From: Mucilaginibacter sp.
Lineage (GTDB): Bacteria; Bacteroidota; Bacteroidia; Sphingobacteriales; Sphingobacteriaceae
Reading direction: 5' to 3'
NCBI RefSeq assembly: GCF_025359345.1
Contig: NZ_JANYGQ010000033.1
Coordinates: 1-64,000, forward strand
DNA length: 64,000 nt
Under the pieces are notes generated by a model that did no database searches, was not told where the DNA came from, and saw only the letters and a program-made list of their open reading frames with translations. Every line of letters begins with the position of its first letter. Within the stretch, counting starts at the first letter, position 1. Below, piece by piece: positions 1-7,852 of the stretch. The translations under genes and the position numbers were made by a program.

Positions 1-1677
1 CCAGGCACCGCGGTACATCCACAGCCAGCAGTCTTTTACCCAGTCCTCTGTTTTTTGCAGTTCTTTCAAGGCACCTAATATGATGTTGAAACAAACCAGG
101 TGGGTGCCGTTCGGGTCGGCAAAGTCGCCGGCGGCAAATATCTGGTGGGGTTTTACCTTGTTGAGCAGTTCGATGGTTAGCTTGATGTCTTTCTCGCCTG
201 CGGTATTCTTTTTTATTTTGCCGGTTTCGTAAAACGGCAGGGCCATAAAGTGGATATGGTCGTCTTCCAGCCCAGCATACCTTGCACCTGAGATGGCTTC
301 CGTTTTGCGGATAAACCCTTTTACATCCCTGATCTCCTGGGTGTCTATCTGGTTTGGTTTCTTGGTGGGCATAAAGGCACGCATGTCTTCATACACTTTT
401 TTCAATTTGGTATTGTCGTCGCCTATGCTTTGGTTAAAGTCAATAGCAAATTCAACAAAGCGCAATACATCATCATCCCATACAGCGGTATTGCCCGATG
501 TCTGGTAAGCTACATGCACATCATGCCCCTGGTCAACAAGCCTGATAAATGTTCCACCCATCGAGATCACATCATCATCCGGGTGTGGTGAAAAAATGAT
601 GGAACGTTTCCTTGCAGGTTCTGCCCGTTCCGGTCGTTGGCTGTCGTCCGCGTCAGGTTTGCCGCCCGGCCAGCCGGTGATGGTGTGCTGCAGCTGGTTA
701 AAAATATCGATGTTGATGTTATAAACCGGGCCCTGTTCAACGGCCAGTTGGGCCATGCCGTGGTTATTGTAGTCTTCTTCGGTAAGTTTCAGTATCGGTT
801 TGCCAAGGTTATCGGCCAGCCAGATAACGGCTTTCTTTTTCAGGCTGTTTTCCCAAACGCAGTCTTTTACCAGCCATGGGGTATTGAACCTTGTTAATGA
901 ACTTGCCGCCGGTGCATCCAGAACAAACTCTACATTATCCGATAGCTGCAGGTAAGTAGCCGGCACCTCGCCCGACATTTCGCCTTCTACCGCTTTTTTG
1001 ATGATCGGCGCTTTTTTCAGGCTCCAGGCCATCAGGATGATTTCCCTTGCTTTGAAGATGGTGCCAATACCCATGGTAATGGCTTTGGTCGGCACATTCT
1101 GCTTCCCACCGAAGTCTCTTGACGCATCATTACGGGTCAGGTCATCAAGCGTTACCAATCGCGTACCCGAGTTTGGCGCTGATCCCGGCTCGTTGAAGCC
1201 GATATGGCCGGTACGGCCTATACCCAGTATCTGCAGATCCAGTCCGCCCAGCGCGGTTATCTTTTTTTCGTATTCCAGGCAAAAACCCGCAACGGCATCC
1301 AGGTCCAGTGTACCATCGGGGATGTGCACATTCTTTTTATCGATATCAACATGGTTGAACAGGTTTTCGTTCATGAACGTTACATAGCTCTGTGCGGCAT
1401 TGGGCTGCATGGGGTAGTACTCGTCCAAATTAAAAGTGATCACGTTTTTGAAGGTCAGGCCTTCCTGCTGGTGCAGGCGAACAAGTTCGGCATAAACGTT
1501 AATCGGTGTTACGCCGGTGGCAAGGCCAAGCACTGTTTTTTCACCTTTTTCGGTCTTGCTTTTGATCAGCTTTGCTATCCGCTGTGCTACCGCTACCGAC
1601 GCTTCCTGCTGGTTGTCGTACACCGTTACCGGCAGCTTCTCATAACGTGTCTCTTCTAATAAATTTAATCGGGCCAT
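1..1677 (-). CDS. nagB: Glucosamine-6-phosphate deaminase fused to a PIG-L/LmbE domain (3' end missing)
   Basis: The reading frame starts at an ATG at 1677 (MARLNLLEETRYEKL) and stays open to the window edge, giving 559 codons of a protein that in Bacteroidota is usually about 640 residues. The N-terminal part (about residues 1-290) is the NagB isomerase/deaminase domain, which turns glucosamine-6-phosphate into fructose-6-phosphate and ammonia. Near residue 365 the translation reads SPHPDDD, the metal-binding signature of PIG-L/LmbE deacetylases. The two-domain architecture is common in Bacteroidota. It is divergent from anmK, which also feeds the amino-sugar pool, so the pair fits cell-wall sugar recycling or chitin use. 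Whether the C-terminal domain is an active deacetylase cannot be judged here. Confidence 0.88.
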   Translation of the reverse strand, partial: MARLNLLEETRYEKLPVTVYDNQQEASVAVAQRIAKLIKSKTEKGEKTVLGLATGVTPINVYAELVRLHQQEGLTFKNVITFNLDEYYPMQPNAAQSYVTFMNENLFNHVDIDKKNVHIPDGTLDLDAVAGFCLEYEKKITALGGLDLQILGIGRTGHIGFNEPGSAPNSGTRLVTLDDLTRNDASRDFGGKQNVPTKAITMGIGTIFKAREIILMAWSLKKAPIIKKAVEGEMSGEVPATYLQLSDNVEFVLDAPAASSLTRFNTPWLVKDCVWENSLKKKAVIWLADNLGKPILKLTEEDYNNHGMAQLAVEQGPVYNINIDIFNQLQHTITGWPGGKPDADDSQRPERAEPARKRSIIFSPHPDDDVISMGGTFIRLVDQGHDVHVAYQTSGNTAVWDDDVLRFVEFAIDFNQSIGDDNTKLKKVYEDMRAFMPTKKPNQIDTQEIRDVKGFIRKTEAISGARYAGLEDDHIHFMALPFYETGKIKKNTAGEKDIKLTIELLNKVKPHQIFAAGDFADPNGTHLVCFNIILGALKELQKTEDWVKDCWLWMYRGAW

Positions 1678-1772
1678 TTTGGGTTGGTTGTGTGGGTTCA
1701 TAAGTAGTTAGCCGTAACCGTGGATGTCCCCGTGCTAAAAACTAACTGTATCCGTTAAAATATTGGTTTAAG

Positions 1773-1780
1773 CAAATATA
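1773..1780 (-). promoter_or_regulatory. Bacteroidota -7 promoter box for the nagB-type gene
   Basis: On the minus strand this octamer reads TATATTTG, matching the Bacteroidota primary-sigma -7 consensus TAnnTTTG. It lies 96 bases before the nagB start, giving a leader of roughly 90 bases. Only the motif match supports it. Confidence 0.5.
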
Positions 1781-1852
1781 TCAGATATGTCGGGAATGTT
1801 GAATTATAATTTAACTATTGTGCAGGCTTAAATATTTACCTAATTTAACCCC

Positions 1853-3046
1853 ATGTTAGCCCTCAATAACAACCTGCAAAAGCTTGTAAACATCGCCCAA
1901 AATGAAGAGAAGCTCTGCATCGGCTTAATGTCGGGCACCTCGCTGGATGGGTTGGATATTGCTTTGTGCCGTTTTACCGGTAATGGCCTGAAAACCCAAT
2001 TTTCGCTGGTTAATTTTACTACTATCCCTTATGCCGATAGCTTTAAAAAGGAAGTGCAGCAGGTTTTCGCGAAAAAGGATGCCAGCCTCGAAAAGGTTTG
2101 CTTGCTCAACGCTTATATCGGCAGCTTTCATGGTGAGCTGATTTTGGAGGCACTTGCCGAATGGAAAATAAACCCAACCGAAATTGACTTTATAGCCAGC
2201 CACGGGCAAACCATTTATCATGCGCCAAAACGGCTTCACCAGCTAAAAGATTATCCAAACGCCACCCTGCAAATTGGCGACGGCGACCACCTCGCGGTAA
2301 AAACCGGTGTATTAACCATAAGCGATTTCAGGCAAAAACATATTGCAGCAGGCGGCGAAGGCGCACCGCTGGCTTTATATGGCGATGTCCTTTTGGGCAG
2401 CAAACCCGGCGAGAACCGCATACTGCTTAACATAGGCGGCATTGCCAACCTGACCTGGCTGCCCGCCGATGGAAATTATGCTAATGTTTTGTGTACTGAT
2501 ATTGGCCCTGGTAACACATTGATAGATGCAGCTTGCCGTAAATACTATAACCTACCTTACGATAAAGATTCGAAAATTGCCCTGTCGGGCAATGTAAATG
2601 AGCCTTTGTTAAACGCATTGCTTGGCCACCTGTTTTTTAGTGAAGCTGCGCCGAAAACAACAGGCCCAGAGTTATTTGGAATGGCTTATATAGATGAAGC
2701 ACAGCAAAAATCGAGCACAACATCCATCCCAAACGAGGACTTGGTATGCACCCTAAGCGAATTTACCGCTCAATCGATAATTCAATTTACCCAACAAACC
2801 TTCAAGGCTGATGATATCAAAATATTCACCAGCGGCGGTGGCGCACGCAACCCTTACATTATCAATCAGCTTAAAAAGAAATTGCCAACCAGTGTAGTTA
2901 AGGATACCGCCGAACTGGGTATAAACCCGGATGCCAAAGAAGCTATCCTTTTTGCCCTGCTTGGTAATGAGGCTTTGTGTGGTGAGCCCATTGCCATTGG
3001 TAATAACCCGGATGTTTTGATGGGTAAGTTTAGTTTCCCGTTATAA
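1853..3046 (+). CDS. anmK: Anhydro-N-acetylmuramic acid kinase
   Basis: AnmK phosphorylates 1,6-anhydro-MurNAc released by lytic transglycosylases and opens the anhydro ring, yielding MurNAc-6-phosphate for murein recycling in the cytoplasm. The 397-residue product has the family phosphate-binding motif GTSLDGLD at residues 28-35, a central DIGPGNTLIDA segment and the sugar-kinase glycine motif FTSGGGARNP. Its length is slightly above the usual 370 because of an N-terminal extension of about 18 residues (MLALNNNLQKL). It is transcribed away from the nagB-type gene, 175 bases apart. The family call is secure; that both genes serve one recycling route is inferred from position. Confidence 0.92.
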   Translation: MLALNNNLQKLVNIAQNEEKLCIGLMSGTSLDGLDIALCRFTGNGLKTQFSLVNFTTIPYADSFKKEVQQVFAKKDASLEKVCLLNAYIGSFHGELILEALAEWKINPTEIDFIASHGQTIYHAPKRLHQLKDYPNATLQIGDGDHLAVKTGVLTISDFRQKHIAAGGEGAPLALYGDVLLGSKPGENRILLNIGGIANLTWLPADGNYANVLCTDIGPGNTLIDAACRKYYNLPYDKDSKIALSGNVNEPLLNALLGHLFFSEAAPKTTGPELFGMAYIDEAQQKSSTTSIPNEDLVCTLSEFTAQSIIQFTQQTFKADDIKIFTSGGGARNPYIINQLKKKLPTSVVKDTAELGINPDAKEAILFALLGNEALCGEPIAIGNNPDVLMGKFSFPL

Positions 3047-3216
3047 AAACCCAAAATAACGGCATTCCGCTATTGTATTTTTACAAAACTCCACCTGCTT
3101 AGTGTATTTAACCCGTTGCAAAAGCACAATTAAAAAGGTAGTATTGTAAACTTTACCAGCAAATGCAGTAAAGAACGAGTATTAACTGACATCCCGACCG
3201 CTTATCAATTCAAAAG

Positions 3217-4734
3217 ATGAAAAAACAATTCATTGCTTTTGCAGCCCTTTGCTGCGGAATCACCACAACTTTCGCACAGGAAGCAGCACCACCAAAAAAC
3301 ACTAACCCAATTACAAAAAGTCGCATTTTAAATGTCGATTCGGCCGTGGTTACCAAGCACCAGGTAACCATAAAAGGCAAAGTAGTGCCGTATACCGCAA
3401 CTGCCGGTAGCATGCCCGTTTGGGATGCAGATGGCCGCCCGGTTGCAGGTGTATTTTATACCTATTATGAAAGGGACGACGTTACCGACCGCTCAACCCG
3501 TCCGTTAGTAATATCATTCAACGGTGGCCCCGGTACGCCATCGGTTTGGATGGAAATAGGTTATACCGGTCCGCGTTTGCTTAACATTGACAATGAGGGC
3601 TACCCCGTTCAGCCATATGGCATGCGCGATAACGCCAATTCGATATTGGACATTGCCGACATTGTTTACCTCGACCCGGTTAATACCGGCTACTCGCGTA
3701 TAGTTGACAAAGGTACACCTGGCTCCAAATTTTTTGGCGTTAACGAAGACGTAAAATACCTGGCCGAGTGGATAAGTACTTTTGTTACCCGCAAAAACCG
3801 CTGGGCTTCGCCTAAATTTTTGATTGGCGAAAGCTACGGAACAGTAAGAGCCTCTGGCCTGGCCCTTGAATTGCAGGATGCACAATGGATGTACCTGAAT
3901 GGCGTGGTTTTAGTATCGCCAACTGATTTGGGTATCGAGCGGAGCGGCCCTGTACAAGCGGCCCTTAAGATCCCTTATTTTGCTGCCACAGCCTGGTACC
4001 ACAAGGCCCTTGCAGCCGATTTGCAGCAAAAAGATATCACCGCATTTTTGCCCGAAGTTGAAAGCTTTACCATTAACGAACTGATACCTGCACTATCGCG
4101 TGGCGGATTTATTGATGATGCCCAGCGCACCGCCATGGCCGCCAAAATGGCAAAATACACAGGGATATCTGAAAAAGTAATTATTGACAACAACCTCGAT
4201 GTATCATACGAGTTGTTCTGGAAAGAATTGCTGCGAGACAAAGGCTTTACCGTAGGGCGCCTTGATTCGCGTTACAGGGGAATAGACAGGCAAACAAGCG
4301 GCACCAGTCCTGATTATAACGCTGAGTTGGTGTCGTGGCTGCATTCTTTTACACCGGCCATCAACATCTACATGCGCAATGAGCTGAATTATAAAACCGA
4401 TATTAAATACAACATGTTCGGCAGCGTATGGCCGTGGGATGATAAAAACAACCACGTTGGCGAAAACCTGCGCCAGGCAATGGCGCAAAACCCATACCTG
4501 CACCTGTTGATCCAATCGGGCTATTATGATGGCGCCTGCGACTATTTTAATGCCAAATACAGCATGTGGCAACTTGACCCAAGCGGCAAACTTAAAGACC
4601 GCCTGAAATGGGAAGGTTACCAAAGCGGGCACATGTTATACCTTCGTAAAGACGATATCCCGGTAGCTACTGAAAATCTTCGGAAATTCATTTCTGAATC
4701 GGTACCAAAACCGGGTACACCTGCGAAATATTAA
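3217..4734 (+). CDS. S10 family serine carboxypeptidase, secreted
   Basis: The 505-residue protein begins with a signal peptide (MKKQFIAFAALCCGITTTFAQ) and so is exported. The S10 family cleaves C-terminal residues from peptides using a Ser-Asp-His triad. The sequence shows the oxyanion segment NGGPG, the nucleophile elbow GESYG with Ser near residue 206, a candidate Asp in SGYYDGACD and the His in YQSGHMLY near the C terminus. The family is best known from eukaryotic vacuoles and lysosomes, but bacterial secreted members are common in Bacteroidota. The stop codon lies inside a strong hairpin (4731-4772). The substrate is unknown. Confidence 0.88.
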   Translation: MKKQFIAFAALCCGITTTFAQEAAPPKNTNPITKSRILNVDSAVVTKHQVTIKGKVVPYTATAGSMPVWDADGRPVAGVFYTYYERDDVTDRSTRPLVISFNGGPGTPSVWMEIGYTGPRLLNIDNEGYPVQPYGMRDNANSILDIADIVYLDPVNTGYSRIVDKGTPGSKFFGVNEDVKYLAEWISTFVTRKNRWASPKFLIGESYGTVRASGLALELQDAQWMYLNGVVLVSPTDLGIERSGPVQAALKIPYFAATAWYHKALAADLQQKDITAFLPEVESFTINELIPALSRGGFIDDAQRTAMAAKMAKYTGISEKVIIDNNLDVSYELFWKELLRDKGFTVGRLDSRYRGIDRQTSGTSPDYNAELVSWLHSFTPAINIYMRNELNYKTDIKYNMFGSVWPWDDKNNHVGENLRQAMAQNPYLHLLIQSGYYDGACDYFNAKYSMWQLDPSGKLKDRLKWEGYQSGHMLYLRKDDIPVATENLRKFISESVPKPGTPAKY

Positions 4735-4772
4735 ATGCGTTAGACGCAATACTTTGCGTCTAACGCATTTAA
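4731..4772. repeat. Perfect 19-bp inverted repeat across the S10 stop codon
   Basis: Bases 4731-4749 (TTAAATGCGTTAGACGCAA) are exactly complementary to 4754-4772, with a four-base loop. The TAA stop of the peptidase gene is inside the left arm. There is no T tract after it, and a separate terminator follows at once, so it may protect the mRNA 3' end or be a REP-like unit. Confidence 0.75.
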
Positions 4773-4778
4773 TTATAT

Positions 4779-4815
4779 AAAAAAGCCGCCCCTCTAAATC
4801 AGGGGCGGCTTTTTT
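4779..4815. terminator. Bidirectional intrinsic terminator between convergent genes
   Basis: The arms AGCCGCCCCT and AGGGGCGGCT pair around a seven-base loop and are flanked by A6 on the left and T6 on the right. The hairpin therefore ends transcripts from both sides: the S10 peptidase gene and the convergent Gly/Ser-rich protein gene. Confidence 0.9.
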
Positions 4816-4831
4816 ATATCTAATTCAACAA

Positions 4832-5905
4832 TTAGTTTTGCTGATCGGGCTGCTCATCTGATGGTAAGCCTACAACTTTATAAGTCTTGTTGCCATTGGT
4901 ATCGGCTTCCTCTTTATAGTAAACTCCATCCGGAGATACCCACAGCTTGTCGCCGTTAACTTTTATCTTCCTGCAATCAGGAGGCAGTTGGGTTACAATG
5001 TCACCCATTTGCGGGCCTTGCGGCTGGTCGTCCTGTATGTTGTTGCCGCTCGCTGTATTTAGCTCGCCATCTTTACCTGCAACCTGGTAAACTACTGTGC
5101 CATCGTCTTTCGTAACGGGCTGATAGTATACGCCATTCAACTCATAGTATTGCTGACCGTTAATTACAATCGACTGTGCTTTTTCAGGTAATTCCTTTAC
5201 CTCGGCGCCAATTGGCGGCTCAACTACGGTGTATTGACTGTTGTCATATTGATAAAACAAACCATCGCTGTAGTAGTATTGGAAATCGCCATAGTAAAAT
5301 GGATAATACCCGTAAGGCAATTCGCCTATTGCAAAGCCAAGACGTGGCAGATAGTATGAGTTATAATACCCATGGTAGTAATGGTTGTAATTATGATTAC
5401 CCCAGTAACCGCCATTGCCGTAGCCAATACGCGGAGAACTGCGGTAGGTATAACCGTTACCGGTTGCAGGTCTGTGGGTAGCATCGTAAGTACGCGGTGC
5501 ATAACCATAATTGCCACGTGCACCAACTGCAGGGCGCTGACCATAGTTATAACCGGGGCGCGGTGCAACGCCTACACGCTGCGAAGTATTTGGACGGGCG
5601 TAACCCTGCTGGCCATTGTTGCTGCCATTATTATATGATTGCCTTGGCGCAACAGACGATGGCCTCGAAACGCCAACATTGCTGCTACTTTGCTGCGGCG
5701 CCCTGCTATAAGAAGGGGGCGAAGACGGCGCGCTGCTAACCGAAGGCCTTGATGATGAGCCGCTGCTGCTGCTACCACCGCCTCCCCCGCCACCGCCACC
5801 ACCACTGGTTGATGGCCTGTGCTGGGCGCTTGCAGGTATTGCTAAAAACGCACATACCAGTGTGCCTAAAGCTGTGTTTAAAACATTTTTATATATCGCT
5901 TTCAT
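4832..5905 (-). CDS. Secreted Gly/Ser/Tyr-rich protein, DUF6515-like
   Basis: The product has 357 residues. A signal peptide (to about residue 28, ending ASAQ) is followed by a low-complexity stretch with ten glycines and many serines, then a Tyr/Asn/His/Gly-rich segment with YYYHGYY-type runs. The C-terminal 150 residues hold three similar units of the type 'Val-Asn/Gly-Gly-x-x-Tyr-Tyr-x-x-Gly-Val-Tyr-Tyr' (for example NGQQYYELNGVYY). This pattern resembles DUF6515 proteins of Bacteroidota; the domain name is from memory. The function is unknown. The tyrosine-rich repeats and the export signal point to the cell surface or periplasm. Confidence 0.75.
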   Translation of the reverse strand: MKAIYKNVLNTALGTLVCAFLAIPASAQHRPSTSGGGGGGGGGGSSSSGSSSRPSVSSAPSSPPSYSRAPQQSSSNVGVSRPSSVAPRQSYNNGSNNGQQGYARPNTSQRVGVAPRPGYNYGQRPAVGARGNYGYAPRTYDATHRPATGNGYTYRSSPRIGYGNGGYWGNHNYNHYYHGYYNSYYLPRLGFAIGELPYGYYPFYYGDFQYYYSDGLFYQYDNSQYTVVEPPIGAEVKELPEKAQSIVINGQQYYELNGVYYQPVTKDDGTVVYQVAGKDGELNTASGNNIQDDQPQGPQMGDIVTQLPPDCRKIKVNGDKLWVSPDGVYYKEEADTNGNKTYKVVGLPSDEQPDQQN

Positions 5906-6119
5906 GATGAAATATTGTTATTTGAAAATCTTTGATATCGGTTTTGGCCGGTATGTAAAGTATAGACTAAAATTTTGTTAAACGGTTTAATCGGTAATAA
6001 ATTATTTTTTTGTAATAATAGTCAAAAAACAAGCCAGTTTTTTAATGAAGCGGGATTATTACAAACAGCTTTTAACCGGGGAGTTATTATAGGGCTATTG
6101 ATGTAAATATACGTAGTTT

Positions 6120-6430
6120 TTAGCAGAAACGATACATTGTGCAAATGCTCGTTTTTAAATGCGCCTTTAGGTGCAAAACGTCGGTAGGAAAATTGGTTCT
6201 GAAATGTATCAGCGTGCCGTCAGGTACGCAACATTCGCGAGGTGGCGTACCTGACGGCACGCTAAAATTAATATTCCATTTTTCTACCGACGTTGAACCC
6301 CGCTGGGGTTCTCTAAACTTAATACCATTGGTACGCCGGGTATTGGACAGCGTAATATGAATCGCTCGCCTGTACTCGTTTTTAAAGAGGCATCGGCTCG
6401 TATTGTATGCCGGGTTGAAACCCGGCATAC
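6120..6430. repeat. Composite of nested inverted repeats (REP-like) in the 5906-6440 gap
   Basis: This 535-base gap has no credible gene. It holds an outer inverted repeat (6177-6192 with 6280-6294, core CGTCGGTAG/CTACCGACG) that encloses a perfect 19-bp stem (6211-6229 with 6245-6263, GCGTGCCGTCAGGTACGC). These are followed by a small palindrome AACCCCGCTGGGGTT (6296-6310) and a 12-bp hairpin (6405-6430, GTATGCCGGGTT). The last lies 11 bases past the stop of the thiamine pyrophosphokinase-like gene and could stabilise or end its mRNA, although no T tract follows. The layout resembles REP/BIME clusters moved by RAYT transposases; no such transposase is in the window. Confidence 0.7.
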
Positions 6431-6440
6431 AAATCCACCA

Positions 6441-7010
6441 TCACAGTTCCTCTGCAATAAATAAAAACGGAGCATCAAACCGAAGGCTGAAAAGGCCATC
6501 TTTTACCGTTTTGTATCGATTTTCACCAAGTTTTTCAAGGCCGATGATTTCAAGGTTTTTAACGTCACCCAATATCTCAACAATATCGCCGGCGGGTTTC
6601 CATTTGCTAAAACCCGGGCTTACCGGGAATATCTTTTTACCATTATTAAAAACCACGATGTTTATTTGCGCGGCGTAAGGCTCATAGTCGCTTAAATTCA
6701 GCTCGTCGGTAACGATATTTACCGATGGATATTCATACGCTGTTAAGTGTTTTAAGGCTGCCTCGGCCAGGTTGTGGTTATTCGCCGACATCAGCTTTAC
6801 ATCCGATTGTTCAATCTCATCAATCCCATCAGCAATTATCCAGTCGATTTTAATTCCGTACGAGTTTAGTTTTTCGGCAGTTAGCGGCGTGGTAATTACG
6901 GTCGGGCTCCATTCCAGCAGTTGCCCAAGCAGTTCATCGTCAAAGCCGTCAAGCCCCAGCACCAGCAGTGCAGGCTCCTGTTTTTCGCGAACGATGTGGT
7001 GGGAAGACAT
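6441..7010 (-). CDS. Thiamine pyrophosphokinase-like protein (divergent)
   Basis: The 189-residue product is the last gene of the riboswitch-headed thiamine locus. Thiamine pyrophosphokinase makes thiamine pyrophosphate from imported thiamine and ATP. The sequence has a Rossmann-like N half (ALLVLGLDGFDDELLGQLLEWSP) and a C-terminal beta-rich part (KTVKDGLFSLRFDAPFLFI) resembling the thiamine-binding region. The usual catalytic GDxDS motif is not present; the aligned place seems to be IIADGIDEIE. The assignment therefore rests on weak resemblance and position. It may be a diverged active enzyme or a non-catalytic relative. Confidence 0.55.
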   Translation of the reverse strand: MSSHHIVREKQEPALLVLGLDGFDDELLGQLLEWSPTVITTPLTAEKLNSYGIKIDWIIADGIDEIEQSDVKLMSANNHNLAEAALKHLTAYEYPSVNIVTDELNLSDYEPYAAQINIVVFNNGKKIFPVSPGFSKWKPAGDIVEILGDVKNLEIIGLEKLGENRYKTVKDGLFSLRFDAPFLFIAEEL

Positions 7011-7072
7011 GGATTGGTTGATTAAGTTAAATTGTTGATTGGGTTGAATCAGTTGCCTAAAATCATGTTAAT

Positions 7073-7080
7073 CAAATATA
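7073..7080 (-). promoter_or_regulatory. Possible -7 promoter box before the thiamine pyrophosphokinase-like gene
   Basis: The minus strand reads TATATTTG, 63 bases before the start codon. It would let the last gene be expressed without the riboswitch. The box lies between two direct repeats of AATCrTGTTAAT (about 7060-7072 and 7087-7099). Confidence 0.4.
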
Positions 7081-7094
7081 ATCCTTAAATCGTG

Positions 7095-7721
7095 TTAATA
7101 TATTTTCTTATGAAATTCCTTAAATGCTCTGCCCGCATCAGCAGCCATATTAATAGCCGCCGAAACAGCTACCCCATATACCCCTGTTTTTAAAAGTGGC
7201 CCCACGTCTTCAATGTTTATTCCTCCAACGGCAATAACCGGTATTTTTATTTCAGGGTGCTTCGCCAGTTCGCGGTAACCTTCAAAACCAAGAAGCGGGC
7301 TATTATTTGGTTTGGTGTTGGTAAGCGCAAAGGGACCATATCCGCAGTAATCAACCACGCCGGTATTTTGTACAGCCCGCAGGCGGGTTATATTAGTTGC
7401 CGATGCCCCAAGTGTTTTATCATTGCCAATAGCTTTGCGGATGGCTTTTAAATCAGCATCAAAATCTTCAATATGTACACCTTGTGCATCTACTTTATTA
7501 AGCAGGTGATAATGGTTGGTTAATATAAGCGTAGTACCCCATTCGTCACAATACGCAGCAATCTCATTAATTTCTTCAATTAATTCATCATCCGGCTTGG
7601 TTAAGCAGCGGTATTGTAACCAGTTTGCCCCGGCCTCGCAGGCAATAATAGCTTGCTTTAAGTGGCTCCGGCTGCGCAAATCCTGCGTTAAATAATGGAA
7701 CTTAGAAATGTATTTTTTCAT
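7095..7721 (-). CDS. thiE: Thiamine-phosphate synthase / TenI family protein
   Basis: The 208-residue TIM-barrel protein matches the ThiE/TenI family. ThiE joins the pyrimidine and thiazole phosphates to give thiamine phosphate; TenI is a thiazole tautomerase with the same fold. Visible signatures are QYRC..KPDDE near the N terminus, QGVHIED, the phosphate-loop region GPFALTNTKPNN and the C-terminal VIAVGGI. The usual Asn-Asp pair before GVHLGQ is replaced (LTNHYHLL), so TenI or a diverged ThiE are both possible. It lies in the thiamine operon but is separated from the phosphatase gene by a word-repeat array with its own -7 box. Confidence 0.75.
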   Translation of the reverse strand: MKKYISKFHYLTQDLRSRSHLKQAIIACEAGANWLQYRCLTKPDDELIEEINEIAAYCDEWGTTLILTNHYHLLNKVDAQGVHIEDFDADLKAIRKAIGNDKTLGASATNITRLRAVQNTGVVDYCGYGPFALTNTKPNNSPLLGFEGYRELAKHPEIKIPVIAVGGINIEDVGPLLKTGVYGVAVSAAINMAADAGRAFKEFHKKIY

Positions 7722-7728
7722 GTATGAG

Positions 7729-7851
7729 AAAGTCCGGAAAGTCGGAAAAGACCGAAAGTCCGGAAGATATTTTTAGTTTACAAATATATGCCCCGTTTAA
7801 CTCTTATTCTTTTCCGTCTTTCCGGACTTTTCTGACTTTCCCGACTTCCTC
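7729..7851. repeat. Complementary GAAAGTC/GACTTTC word array with an embedded minus-strand -7 box
   Basis: The left part repeats AAAGTCnGGAAAGTCnG-type words (7731-7767) and the right part repeats the complement (7810-7848, TCTTTCCGGACTTTT and similar), so the region can fold into an imperfect long hairpin. Inside, 7781-7788 reads TATATTTG on the minus strand, a plausible promoter for thiE 60 bases away. The same type of array occurs at 14148-14245 and 57349-57524. Confidence 0.6.
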
Positions 7852-7852
7852 T

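Noticed and set aside
5176..5805. Several overlapping frames opposite and within the Gly/Ser-rich protein gene
   Set aside because: They arise from the repetitive codons of the real gene at 4832-5905; none has family features.
7729..7851. GAAAGTC array as a CRISPR
   Set aside because: The words are short, degenerate and adjacent, with no regular spacers and no cas genes.
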